NCBI GenBank assembly: GCA_040285825.1 | Contig: JAUPSS010000007.1 | Coordinates: 2,640,689-2,704,688, forward strand | DNA from: Eukaryota sp. TZLM1-RC | Lineage: Eukaryota > Metamonada: BaSk clade | Direction of reading: 5' to 3' | DNA: 64,000 bases | Shown: piece after piece, positions 11,431 to 22,316 of the stretch | Layout of the letters: every line of letters begins with the position of its first letter | Position numbering within the stretch: position 1 is the stretch's first letter | Made by a program: the position numbers and the translations under genes | The notes under the pieces: generated by a model | What the model saw: only the letters and a program-made list of their open reading frames with translations | Told to the model about the DNA's origin: nothing | The model's database searches: none

Positions 11431-12797
11431 CAAAAAAGGAAAAAAACAGAAACATTTTTTCAATCTATTTAATTTATTCCAACGAGAAACTACACAACAA
11501 ATTTGAAATTCTAAATCTTCAAATCCCAAAACAGCCAAAAAGAATTGACTGGAAGTTTTTCCTTCATGGAAGCGACCAAGAGATAAAAAAGCAGAAGATA
11601 TTAAGGGAACAACACCTTTAAAGATTGAAAATACAATTCTGTTCTGCCAAAAGGTTATTTCAAAATTTCTTCCTGTACGTTGTTTTACAATTTCAACAAA
11701 ATCATCCAAGAAGGATAAATCAAGTGGTCCAAGCCTGCCATGTGGGCAAAAGCAAAGGAACAAAGGACTTGAAGAGTATGCGATTCAGCATTCAAGGATG
11801 ACAGCTTTGATTTATATTTATCAATTTTATTTTTTTCGGCAACAGACAGAGGATTCTTGTATTTTGACTGAGCTAATGGTATAAAAGAATACTTACACAC
11901 ATCAGTTGATCTTACATCAGTAATGATAGTTGTCCCTTCAAGACCTCCAAGCATTAAATCACCTCTATTACGACCAACAGAATTCAAAGTATCTTTATCA
12001 ACCAAAAGAGAGAGTAAAGGTTCTAAATAGGAAAATATTCTGTGTAACTTTGACATACAATAGAGTTGATTCCTAACTGCATCATGAACTTTTGATCGGA
12101 AAATAATAAAGTGTTTACAATTAAACAGATGATTTGGAGAAATTTTCAATTCACATTTACAAATCAAATTATGAGGCATGTTATCAGTGTAAATAAAACA
12201 ACGAAGGCGTAGTGTACAAGTATAATTCGGTATCATTTAAAAGAAGACCATAAATTTGAGTAATTGGAGTAATTAAACACGAAGAGGAACTGTTTTCGGC
12301 ATCAAACAAAAAATTTGGGAAAGTGGGATTACCATTTTTGGCCGAGCCAAGACGAACTTCAAAATTCAAGCCTTCACAGATTATTGTGACTTTTGTTGCA
12401 ATTTTTCAAGACAATACCTCAAATTTACTAGCGTTATAAGTGGTAGTTCCTGTACATTAACGGGAAAGCATTTAATCCAAATGTCCGGGGCCATACAATA
12501 AAGAATATTTTCAACGTCTCTTAAATAATTACTTGTAGAATTCAGTAAATCAAACATCATTTGGAAAGCGGTTGCAAAATTCCAAAACAAAAATTTTCCC
12601 TCCCCCAAGAAAAGTAGATTGACAGAGAATAGAAGATTTTGTGAATTAATACCACCAAAATTAGATGATGAAAATACATGACTTCGAATTAGTTCAGGAT
12701 TGACATCAATCAAAGATGCAAAAATATTTTGTTCTTCAGTAGCGAAAGGAGCGGCAAAACTCACGTGAAATATTGGGAGATGTTGTACTGTGGACAA
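11431..12797 (-). mobile_element. LINE family C, 5'-truncated and frameshifted copy
   Basis: Consecutive frames at 12797-12381, 12369-12184, 12236-11685 and 11763-11410 code for the C-terminal half of a LINE protein: the thumb/linker region, a zinc motif CKCELKISPNHLFNCKH, the endonuclease-like stretch RSKVHDAVRNQLY then EPLLSLLVD and GRNRGDLMLGGLEG, and the conserved tail TFWQNRIVFSIFKG. At least two frameshifts and missing upstream reverse transcriptase; not functional. Roughly colinear with family A but clearly diverged. Confidence 0.75.
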
Positions 12798-13199
12798 TTA
12801 GTCCAGTACATTTATCATAGATACTTCACTAGTGATGGCCTTTATAAGGACCGGTGAATTCAATAAATATCTTTATCCTTTTACCTGTTACACAGAATGT
12901 CTACAACAGCATCAGAGAAGTTCTCAAAATGTGAGTAATTCTACGTGAGTGACAATTTTTTAAGATAAGAAACTTAATATGTTCCTCTATTTCAAATGAG
13001 AAATTGTATCAAGTTAAGAACCCAATTTCAGTGAAAGATTATTTAATTCTTCAGTAATCAAAAAAAGCTGAAAAAGGCTGAGAAGAAATCAATCCCTCAC
13101 TTAAATAGCTATTTTTTGTGAAGTGAATTCGCTCATCTTGCGCCAGATCATCTTGAGGATAAGTGCTTGATTAAGTAAATACATCAATAATTGTATTGT
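12798..13199. other. Intergenic, no certain gene
   Basis: Contains an ATG at about 12898 followed by 11 codons and a GTGAG, and near 13060-13130 a Lys-rich open stretch (KLKKAEKKSIPHL). They might be exons of a small gene with mini-introns, but I could not build a consistent frame. Confidence 0.3.
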
Positions 13200-13388
13200 C
13201 TATGTTGGGGTTTCATTTGAAAACTCTGTTTCTCCTTGTCTTGAATCATAAATTCTGCAACGAACTTGGTGTCGGATAAATTGTTTAAAAGAACGAGGTT
13301 GTGTGCTGCAGTGCACCTTGGTGTTTAGCAGGGTAAGGATTCTGGTATTTCGAAAGCAGTCTGGGGCGAAAAAATGCCACGTCATCAT
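13200..13388 (-). CDS. Small hypothetical protein
   Basis: 62 codons from an ATG at 13388, divergent from the Rpn13-like gene 88 bp away. Basic and Cys-containing; no recognised domain. It may be a small gene, a first exon, or chance. Confidence 0.25.
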   Translation of the reverse strand: MMTWHFFAPDCFRNTRILTLLNTKVHCSTQPRSFKQFIRHQVRCRIYDSRQGETEFSNETPT

Positions 13389-13476
13389 TTGTTGTTCTAT
13401 ATGATGTTAAACACAACCCTGTTGAAGGAAGCTTCCAATCTGTGTTGTTTCAAACCTCGACAAGACATTATCTTTA

Positions 13477-14091
13477 ATGATTGTTCTTTCATTCAATTGT
13501 GGTGTTTTTGATATTAGCAGCAACGGTCAAGTCACTCCTTATCCCATTCAAGGTACAGGATCACTTGTGTTCGACACCGATAAGTTCGTTTTTATTTGGT
13601 CTTCATCAGATAATTCACGATCTGTTGAACATTTGTTTCAACAACAGTCCATACCAGTTATCGAAAAGGTTCCCGTAGAAGGTAACGTTTTTCAACTGAA
13701 GCCTGTTGATCGTGGACAATGTTTCCTTTACACTTCCTCACCATCCGAAGCAAGTGCTTTACTATCTACTTTTACTTACCATGTGAATGCATTTGTGAGT
13801 ACTCTCCAGGAAGAACGGAAGTTTCCTGCACTTAATAGTATTCTTTCTTACCACAATCTTCAAGATTCGACAGTACTCACGGATGAATCTCTGAAAGAAC
13901 TACTTCCCAAGGAAGCAAACAGCATAGTTGATACACTTACATCTCCCCAATGGAGCACATTTCTCCGTCAGTTTGAGTATTGGGCCTCACTGGGGCTTCT
14001 TGAAGCTCTAGCAATAGAAATGGGTCTGGAGCCCAATGCTCGAAATAGTGTATATTCCTTTTTAACTTCTCTTATTAATAAATACAGATAG
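13477..14091 (+). CDS. Rpn13/ADRM1-like proteasomal ubiquitin receptor
   Basis: 204 residues from the ATG at 13477, single exon. The N-terminal about 105 residues fit the PRU (pleckstrin-like receptor for ubiquitin) domain of Rpn13: beta-rich with SSNGQVTP, GSLVFDTDKFVFIW and a later FYL-like strand (GQCFLYTSS). The C-terminal about 85 residues fit the DEUBAD helical domain, with the family-typical TLTSPQW followed by FLRQFEYW and LGLLEALAIEMGLEP. Known Rpn13 proteins dock on Rpn2 in the 19S particle, bind ubiquitin and activate UCH37. This copy is short because the linker between the two domains is almost absent. Assigned from domain order and motifs; sequence identity looks low. Confidence 0.7.
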   Translation: MIVLSFNCGVFDISSNGQVTPYPIQGTGSLVFDTDKFVFIWSSSDNSRSVEHLFQQQSIPVIEKVPVEGNVFQLKPVDRGQCFLYTSSPSEASALLSTFTYHVNAFVSTLQEERKFPALNSILSYHNLQDSTVLTDESLKELLPKEANSIVDTLTSPQWSTFLRQFEYWASLGLLEALAIEMGLEPNARNSVYSFLTSLINKYR

Positions 14092-14323
14092 GTTTTTCAG
14101 CTACCAACAGTCATAATGAATTTTGAATCAACATTTTCAAGTTCCACTGTTGCTGTAGTAGAGAGAAGTGTCTATGGTAGAGAGAGGAGATGGAAAAGTT
14201 TTACAATTTGATCTACCAAATATCACGATTTTGACATGACTTTTCTGGACTCACTTCAAAATGCGAAGCTTTCTGATGAAGCTCGCTTTTCCTGCTTCAT
14301 AGACAACTTAGCTACTGTCCATC
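14092..14323. other. Short intergenic stretch with a possible exon
   Basis: An ATG at 14116 opens a frame of about 19 codons (MNFESTFSSSTVAVVERSVY) that then breaks. It could be a lost small gene; no call made. Confidence 0.3.
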
Positions 14324-15483
14324 ATGATCATCGGTGTCCCTAAAGAAATTAAGAACAACGAATCCCGTGTCGGTATCGTAGTCGTTCTCAGGATTTAACA
14401 TAAGCTTGTACTCCTGCTGGTGCTCGCGAATTTGTCAAGAATGGCCACATGGTTTACGTCCAACACACTGCTGGTATCAACTCTGGATTTGAAGATGCTG
14501 AGTACGAAAAGGCTGGTGCCAAGATCCTTCCCACTATCGAGGATGTCTATGCCATTGCTGAAATGATCATCAAGGTCAAAGAACCTCTTGAAGAAGAGTA
14601 TGCTCTTATCAGAGAGGGTACTCTTGTCTTTACCTTCTTCCACTTTGCAGCTTCTGAAACTTTGACTAAGGCTATGATCAAGAGTAAGGCCACATGTCTT
14701 GCTTATGAAACTGTCCAGCAGGGCAACGCTCTCCCCCTCCTCATTCCAATGAGCGAAGTAGCTGGTAGAGCTTCTGTCCAATTTGGTGCCAGATTCCTTC
14801 AAAAAACCGAAGGAGGTAAGGGAAAACTTCTTGGCGGCGTTCCAGGTGTGGAACCTGCTAATGTTGTGATCCTTGGTGGTGGTATTGCTGGAACTAATGC
14901 TGCCATGATGGCTGCTGGACTTGGAGCCCAAGTTACTATCGTTGACATCTCACTTCCTAGACTCCGCTACCTTGACGAAGTTATGCCCAAGAATGTGAAA
15001 ACTTGCTATTCCAATGAAGTCAATATCAGAAGATTGAGCAAGACTGCTGACCTCATCATCGGTGCAGTTCTTATTCCAGGAGCAGAAGCTCCCAAATTGA
15101 TGACCCGTGATATGCTCAAGGACATGGAAGAAGGTTCAGTTATCATTGACATTGCCATCGATCAAGGTGGATGTATTGAAACTTGCGATCATGCAACTAC
15201 CCATTCAGATCCATCCTATGTTGTAGATGGAATTGTCCACTCTTGTGTTGCAAATTTGCCCGGAGCTTTTCCTCAGACCTCAACTTTGGCCCTCACCAAT
15301 GTTACTCTTCCTTATGCCCTCCAACTTGCTAACAAGGGATGGAAGAAGGCTTGCCAGGAAAACGCTGAATTGTGCAAGGGTCTCAACATTGTTAATGGTG
15401 AAGTTGTTTACAAGGCTGTTGCTGATACATTTGATTTGTCTTGTGTTGATGTCAACAAGTTCTTGACTGAATGTAATGAGTAG
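14324..15483 (+). CDS. ald: Alanine dehydrogenase, one 32-nt intron
   Basis: Exons 14324-14372 and 14405-15483 encode 375 residues, the usual family length. The protein begins MIIGVPKEIKNNESRV and after the splice continues ACTPAGAREFVKNGH, the standard family start. Catalytic Lys75 (IKVKEP) and His96 (FTFFHFA) fall at the expected positions; the NAD-binding GGGIAG loop is at about 174-179 and DIAIDQGG and the GIVHSCVANLPGAFP segment follow. The enzyme interconverts alanine and pyruvate plus ammonia with NAD(H). The family is mostly bacterial, so a transferred origin is plausible, but the intron shows it is settled in a eukaryotic genome. Beside pyruvate formate-lyase it fits fermentative pyruvate metabolism with alanine as an electron sink (inference). 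Codon use is richer in G/C-ending codons than the neighbours, suggesting high expression. Confidence 0.93.
14373..14404 (+). other. 32-nt spliceosomal intron
   Basis: GTATCG...ATAAG. It contains an in-frame TAA, and only this junction yields the family-conserved ESRVACTPAGAREF sequence. Confidence 0.85.
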
Positions 15484-16139
15484 TGTGTTTTGTATAGAAG
15501 TTTATTAGTTTAGTCGTATATACAGGTTTATCGTTTAGCAATTAGACCAATATCAATGCATTGGTGGTCAAAATATCTTCATTAGCAAACAATCAGAAAT
15601 GAGGAAAGAGGAAGCAGAAACTTTACCAGCTCATCATACTTTGGAGTTTTCAATACCCTTATACTTCAATAGCTCGTCCACATTGGAGCACTGAGTCTTT
15701 GTTGTTGAACATTGTATTTTGTTCTGGGAAAATTCATTACTATCACCAGGGGAAGCTGAAGTACAGACGGTTTAATTTGTCGTCCATTTTGTTGGGTGTC
15801 ATCCCCTTTTCATTACAGTTTATCTGCCACAATTTATATGGGGAGAGATATTGAGTTTATTAATTGTTTACTTTGAATGGGTAAATAATTCTTGAATCAA
15901 AACTTGTTTTATGAGGTTCTTAAGAAACACGTCTGTTTCAACTATCCATTCTGGAATGAGAGAATCTTGTCATTTCTTGGTACCCCTATAACAAATAATC
16001 AATTCAGATAATTTGTTAACTAAACGTAAATTGTCAGTTGGGAATGAATTGCAGGACAATAATTGAACTTTAATTTCTGCCACAATAGAATTGTTTTTAG
16101 TGTTCTCAAAGCAATTCCCGAAATGATAATCTTTTCATC
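15484..16139. other. Intergenic, one short coding-looking scrap
   Basis: On the minus strand near 15646-15720 a frame reads TTKTQCSNVDELLKYKGIEN before a stop; probably a remnant. Nothing else recognised. Confidence 0.35.
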
Positions 16140-16735
16140 GTTGCTTCTTGAACCATTTTTTAAAATTCATTCAAAGTAATTCCTGCTTCTACTGATAGTC
16201 TTCCGTTTATCGAAAGTGGGGAAGCAGTAAAAACAAGTGGTCTTTTTCTATCAGCATTAGCTTCTTCGATATCTTTGTCATATTTTCTATGTTTTTCTTT
16301 AGCTTTAAATTCAAGAGCACTTACAGGATTAAGTTTTCTTCTTTGAACCAAAGTGTCATTTACAACATTACGGGAGACAAAGTCAACAACGGCTTCAGAG
16401 TTCTCAATCTAATCACAGTATACATCCCCTCTGTCATCAGAACCAAAATTATTCAATGACAATGTTTCCTTCAGCAGAGGCTCTTTAATGCACGAGATTC
16501 TTGCAGTTCGTGCCATATTGACAACAGTGTCTCTTACAACATCTCGTAATGAAGAACGATAGGTTATCAATTTAGAACAATTCAGAGCATGACGCAAAGT
16601 GAGTTGAGGTGAATTCGAACAAATACATTTTTCTTTCAATAAGAATTGATTAATGGAAATATTCAAATATAATCTCATTTTTGTTACAAACGCTTCATTA
16701 TTAGCACAGTTCAAATCTTCGTGACACAATGGTCA
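16140..16735 (-). mobile_element. LINE family B, truncated relic
   Basis: Frames at 16729-16409 and 16351-16160 match the C-terminal part of the family B copy at 17759-20850: CSNSPQLTLRHALNC, RSSLRDVVRDTVV, KEPLLKETLSLNNFGSDDRG, then RKLNPVSALEFKAKEKHRK. An in-frame stop lies between them and the far C-terminus is decayed. Truncated at both ends. Confidence 0.75.
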
Positions 16736-17758
16736 CAAAGAGTGAAGAATCTGATGACTGATTTTCTCAAACACCTTTTTCCAATAGCAATGAGTGAAGA
16801 ACTTTATTTACAACAGTCGAGCTGCCTATATTAATTGAGGTAGTTGATTTCTAGTTTTATGTTGATTGTTTTGTTTGTTTTTAAAAAAACATTTTTAGGT
16901 TTAAACAAGTTTATCTTAAAAACAGTATTAGAGCTTCTGGGTATTCATTCACAGGTTGGGCTCTGAAAGGAAACGGATTGATTCTTACACATTGATTTCT
17001 CCTATTCTCACTTTCTCCAAATTCAGCACATGAACCGTAACTCTTACCACCTTGGTTACCTTGCTATTTGTATCTCGATGCTTCTTCTTCTGAGCTTTAT
17101 AAATTAATAGAGCTGCTGACATATATCTCTGCGATTCTGCCGTGTTATTTCATGCTAATTCCAAAAGTACACAAAAATTTCGAGAGACATATGACCAACT
17201 GCAAAAAGAGCACAAGGTTTGGTTGTTTGTTTATTGAAATGCAAGAAACGTAACAATGTAAGAAATGCATCCTCATCATGTAAAGCTTGTATCATGGTTG
17301 TGTTGCATAAATTCTAAAAAAATGTGTCAGAAGATACCGAATGTGCAAGTATCAGGAACATGCGAAAAAGTGTAAACATAATTTGAACACATCCTGTGAG
17401 AACCAATCAATGATCAATAGATCCATTGTAAGTAATAATAAGCATAATAGGCTATGTATGACTGCATGGAACAAAGAATTCAAGGCAAATGAAGAGTGAG
17501 AATAGGCGAAATCAGGAAGTGAGAATAGATTTCACAACTGAAAGAAATGTTTGCCCCCCTCCCCCCAATCGATTAAATCAAGTGAATTAATGGTGTGAGA
17601 AAATCTCGACCTTGATGCAACTATTGCAACTATTGTATTTTCAATTTCAAATTATGATATTAGGAAGATTAAAATTCAGTGGTATGGTTTGGGAGAAACT
17701 GATGTGGAAAAAATTAATTTGATGACAGAATGAACATGTTTGTCTTTGTGAGTTTGTT
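16736..17758. other. Intergenic, possible zinc-finger gene debris
   Basis: Between about 17170 and 17480 (+) several short frames carry Cys/His spacing like that of the RING/TRAF-type gene at 9761 (FERHMTNCKK, MCKYQEHAKKCKHN), but no continuous frame exists. Possibly a degraded zinc-finger gene. A C-rich tract is at 17554-17568. The 5' end of the following LINE may lie in the last 100 bp. Confidence 0.3.
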
Positions 17759-20700
17759 CAAAAACGAAGCCACGCTCCTACAGATGCTCAAAGTGTCGAC
17801 AACAAAGACATAATGCTCGAACATGCCCCAATATTGGAAAAGATGATGTGACAAATTCTGAAACAAAACGTAAAAGAAAATTTATTAGAAGAACAGAGTC
17901 TAAGGTAAGACCAATAAATGAATCTCCACAAGTTGTTGCAAAACCAGTTAACAATCGAATCAAGCACAAAGCTTGCAACAATTGTGGTGTTTCTTTTAGA
18001 AAAAATGCAAAAAGGAACAACGGCTGATCGATGCTTGAAATGCCGCATAGTTGATAATTACCATCCTCCCATAAAAATACCTCAAGAAATTCCTCCATCA
18101 AAATGCAATGAATTTGTTTTCGTTTTCAAAAGATTTTTGGATCAATTATGTAAGGGAAAGTATGCTATCAATATTCTTTGGGAATTTTTTGGTTCCTTTT
18201 GTCCTCCTTTTGAACAAAATTTCGTAAATAATTCCGAAGATTTAACTAATATAGCACCGAGAAAACAGTCATCTGAGAAATTAATTAAAATTTTTGAAGA
18301 CAAATGCTTTGACAACAAACGGTCTAGGGCTTTGTCAGCTTTAAGTCCAGGAGTTAAAGCGCCCAACAATCAAAATACTATGGATAATCTAAAAATTGTT
18401 CATCCTTTGGAAGACCCTATAATGGATCAAAATTTTTACGGGACTTACAGGGAAAATTATCCATTGATGGCATCAGAAGTATTTTCGGTGATAAAAAGAA
18501 GACCACGCGGTAAGTCTGCCGGACTTTCTGGTATCTCTATTGATCATGTAAAAGCGGCAATTATTTCTTCAGAGGATTGTCCTGTTTTATTAACCAAATT
18601 TTTCAACAAAATGTTGACCGGTCAACTCAAATACCCAGAAGAATTAAGAAATTCTCGTTTGACTGCACTTGTCAAAAATTCAAAAATGGATGTTTGTCCT
18701 ATTGCAGTCTCTGAGAGCCTACAAAATATTTTTTCTGCTTGTTGCTTAAGCAGGTTCAATGAGAAAGAAAAAAAGATTTTATTACCCTTTCAGTATGGAA
18801 TTAATACCACTGATGGAGTCTCTTCAGCGATATTTGCTACAGATGTATTATTTCGCCAAAATGAATCCAATGTTTGGATGTCATTGGATTTTAGTAATGC
18901 ATTCAATTCACTCAATCGTCGCAGTATCCATGGTGCTTTATTGCAATTTATGCCGGAATTAATGCCGTATTTCCAATCAACATATAGCACAAATTCTAAT
19001 TTACATTCTTGTAATTCCATTTTGAGTTCATCAAGTGGTGTAAAGCAAGGAGATCCGTTAGGACCTCTTTTGTTTTGTTTGGCCATTCATTCTATTTTAT
19101 TGCAAATTCAAGAGATGTTTCCAAAATATGATTGCATATATGGATGATGTTGTTCCTATTGGTGAGTTCAATATTGCGAAACAAGCAACTGTATGTTTTA
19201 AACAATTATTTACCAAAATTGGTCTCCGACTTAATATACTTAAATGTGTTTTGTTATCGAATTCTCCAGTTTCCACAATAGTTGATGGTATTGAAATTCA
19301 AGCCAAATTATATTCAATTGATGCTATTCGTCATTTGGGTTCGTTTTTAGGAAATAATGATGAAATTACCAAAAAATTGTTTGAAAAGCTGAACTCAATT
19401 TCCGACAAAATTGACCGAATGATGAATTGAAATATACGAAAACACATCAAATTTACCATTATAAGACTGTGTTTTAGTTCCAATTTCAATCATTTATTTC
19501 GATCTACAAATCCTCTTGTCACTAGGCCTTTGGCTCAGAAGTTTAATGAGTTACGTGCAAAAGTTCTGTCACAATCACTGGGATGTAAAATGTTCCAAAT
19601 TCCAGACCATGCTTATGTTAGTCCACTTTATGGCGGTTTAGATTGGACGAAGGCTTCTATTCTTACCTCGTGTGCTTTTGTTGGTGGATGCAGAAATGCA
19701 ATCTTTGAGTTTTCCGAAAGATTTGCAGATTGGGAAGATTTATTGATGACAACGCAAAGTTCCACTGTTTTTGCATTAAATGAAGAAATTTCAAAAATTG
19801 ACGCAGAAAAATGGGGTCGATGCTTTCCCCAATCATTCAATGGCAATATTCCAGAAAAGAATGTTTTAAATTTGAGGTACACTCTTCGAACATTACAGAA
19901 ACGATTGACTGGAATGTATGAAAATGATCTTGATAATAATATATGCAGCTCGGCTGTTTTAAATCAAGATTGTTCACTCATTGTTATTGGAAAAGGGTGT
20001 TTGTGAAAACAAGTCATCAAATTCTTCACTTTTTGTAACCATTGTACCACGAAGATTTGGATTGTGTGCCACTAATGAAGCATTTGTCACAAAAATGAGA
20101 TTATATTTGAATATCCCCATTAATCAATTATTAAAAGAAAAATGTATTAGTTCGAATTCACCTCAACTCACTTTGCACCATGCTCTGAATTGTTCTAAAT
20201 TGATAACTTATCGTTCTTCATTACATGATGCTGTTAGAGACACTGTTTTCAATATGGCTCAAACTGCAAGAATATCATGTATCAAAGAGCCTCTGCTGAA
20301 GGAAACACTTTCTCTGAATAACTTTAGCTCTGACGATAGAGGTGATGTATACTGTGATTGGATTGATAATTCTGAAGCTATTGTTGACTTCGTCTCATGT
20401 AATGTTGCAAATGATTTGGTTCACAGAAGAAAACTTAATCCTGTGAGTGCTCTTGATTTTAAAGCAAAAGAAAAACACAGAAAATGATATTAGAGATGTT
20501 GAAGAAGCTAATGCTGATAGAAATACACAGCTGGTTTTTATTGCTTTCCCATTTTCAATAAATGCAAGATTATCAGATCAAGCAGAAACTATTTTGAATG
20601 ATTTCCAAAAAATGGTTCAAGAAAAAACAATGAAAAGATTTGATGTTTTTTTATGGCCTTCACGGATTCAATTTGCCATTATTAATAGATTACCTCGGTT

Positions 20701-20850
20701 TTTCAATCGAATAAGAGAAGCTTTAGCTAGACAGCAAGCAGATCAAGATTTTGTAGAGGAAATCTTGGTTCAATGATAGTCGTCCCATTAGTTATGAGTT
20801 AATTTAATTAAGTGTGCATGTTCAATAAATATCTTTTACAACAACTCATT
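17759..20850 (+). mobile_element. LINE family B, longest copy (frameshifted)
   Basis: The most complete LINE here. From 5' to 3' it codes for a CCHC knuckle (CSKCRQQRHNARTC), a CxxC...CxxC ribbon (CNNCGVSF then CLKC, on either side of a frame change near 18020), a reverse transcriptase (palm motif DFSNAFNSLNR at about 18888, SSGVKQGDPLGPLLFCLAI at about 19030, AYMDD at about 19135), a thumb/linker region, a second zinc motif (CISSNSPQLTLHHALNC), a restriction-like-endonuclease-type block (RSSLHDAVRDTV, KEPLLKETL, DDRGDVYCDW) and a conserved C-terminal tail (IQFAIINRLP). At least four frame breaks separate 17918-19147, 19128-19430, 19530-20006, 19981-20487 and 20447-20776, so it is inactive. 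The 3' UTR is about 70 bp and ends near an AATAAA. Confidence 0.88.
17918..20776 (+). pseudogene. LINE family B ORF: zinc ribbon, reverse transcriptase, RLE-type domain
   Basis: The longest unbroken piece (17918-19147, 409 codons) ends just before the catalytic YMDD-type box, which continues in the next frame at 19128. The domain order, zinc finger then RT then CCHC plus restriction-like endonuclease, is that of the old non-LTR clades (R2, CRE and relatives), which integrate by target-primed reverse transcription, often at fixed sites. The match to those clades rests on domain order and on CxC-x6-H-x4-C followed by an R-x-x-(V/I)-R-D block; I cannot place the clade exactly. Frame changes lie near 19130, 19435, 19990 and 20465. 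Confidence 0.8.
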
Positions 20851-22316
20851 AAATGTTTGGTTTTGAATTATTTTTCCATTAACTAATTATTCTTTCGCAG
20901 ATAATGCATTGTAAATAAATTTCAAAGGACCAATTCCATTGCTATCATAAATAATTCAACACGAGTAGGAGCTCTTAATTCAATCTTTTCCTCATCTGAA
21001 TGAAAGAATTTTCCAATTCCTATAGTTGTTCCTATGATATGTTAAACTAATCAAGAATGAATATTTGGTTGAATTATTTTGTTTTCCAATGTGGATTCAA
21101 CATCCAGAAAAAAAGTTTTTGGTTGATATTTTTCGTGCCCATTTAGATGAAACTGAAGAACCTTTTGGATAAGAAATTGTTATTTTCAATATTTGTTTTT
21201 CTGGGTTTTTTTCGCCATTTATTTGCGTTGTTGTGATCACTATTTCCAATAGTTTAATAAATGATTGTTTTTATTTACTTTTTGCTCACTGTTTTTCTTT
21301 TCAGTTGTTTTAATTTGTTCAGAAATTGTATTGTGTTTGTTGTCCATTTTATCGAGAGAAGGCGATTTTTGGTTCTTCGAATTGGAATTATTAAAATTAT
21401 AACCATGCTCTTGAAATGAAATAGGTACTTATTATTAGCACACCGAAAAATTAAATGGTTTAGTAGTTTTTGATAATCTGTTTTTATTAGAAACGATTAA
21501 TTATTTTTTGTTACATCAAATAAACATAATAATACAAAATCAGTATTTTGAACAGATGATATATTATGATATTATGATATGATTTTAGATGTAATACTAT
21601 TTTCAAACAAGCTATTGATATAAACAAGCCAGTTACAAAACAAATTTTACAGAATTCTTATTAATACCAATAAGTTTGGATCAATATCAATAATCAAAAT
21701 ATTAAGGTAAGTTATATGTGCAGCTTTTCAAAAATTCAGTAATTAATCTACTTATAAAAATCAACTTTTTTATTGAACAGGCTGAAACAATATATACTAA
21801 AACTTAATGTGGTTGTAACACATGTTAACCTCCAATTTCAGACATGTTACAAATGTCGTTGAGAAAATATCAAGAGAATTTTTTTCAGATTTCTAAGTCT
21901 AAAGTTATCCAACCTAGCAACCTAGTTTTCACCATGTCTCAATCGAGGGAAACCGCTTCTCCAGTAAACTGGTATCAAACATTGAATATAGAACGTCATT
22001 AGAGTAATATTACTTTTCAGATGAACGTCTCCAAGCTCCCATAAAGATTTGTTTATACAATAAATATGTACCTGACTAGTCACCATTTGGTAACTGCTGG
22101 TGCACCATTGGTTATTCTTTAGCTCTGCAAACAGCTGTTTCAAAATATCGTTTTGACCAAGAGGTTTTCTGTTGCTGTATTGACGATATGTGTATATGAT
22201 TAAAACTAAATTAATTAACACTAAACAAATTAAACATTTATAATATAATACAAAAAGAAAATAAAAGCGATGGCTTTAATAACATATTCAGATAATTTCT
22301 CATTCGTTAAATTCAA
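20851..22316. other. Intergenic, very AT-rich, two coding-looking scraps
   Basis: On the minus strand about 20930-21045 reads IIGTTIGIGKFFHSDEEKIE and on to a stop; on the plus strand about 21055-21170 reads LVELFCFPMWIQHPEKKFLV and on to a stop. Both look like single exons or remnants of unknown genes. The rest is AT-rich with no gene seen. Confidence 0.35.
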
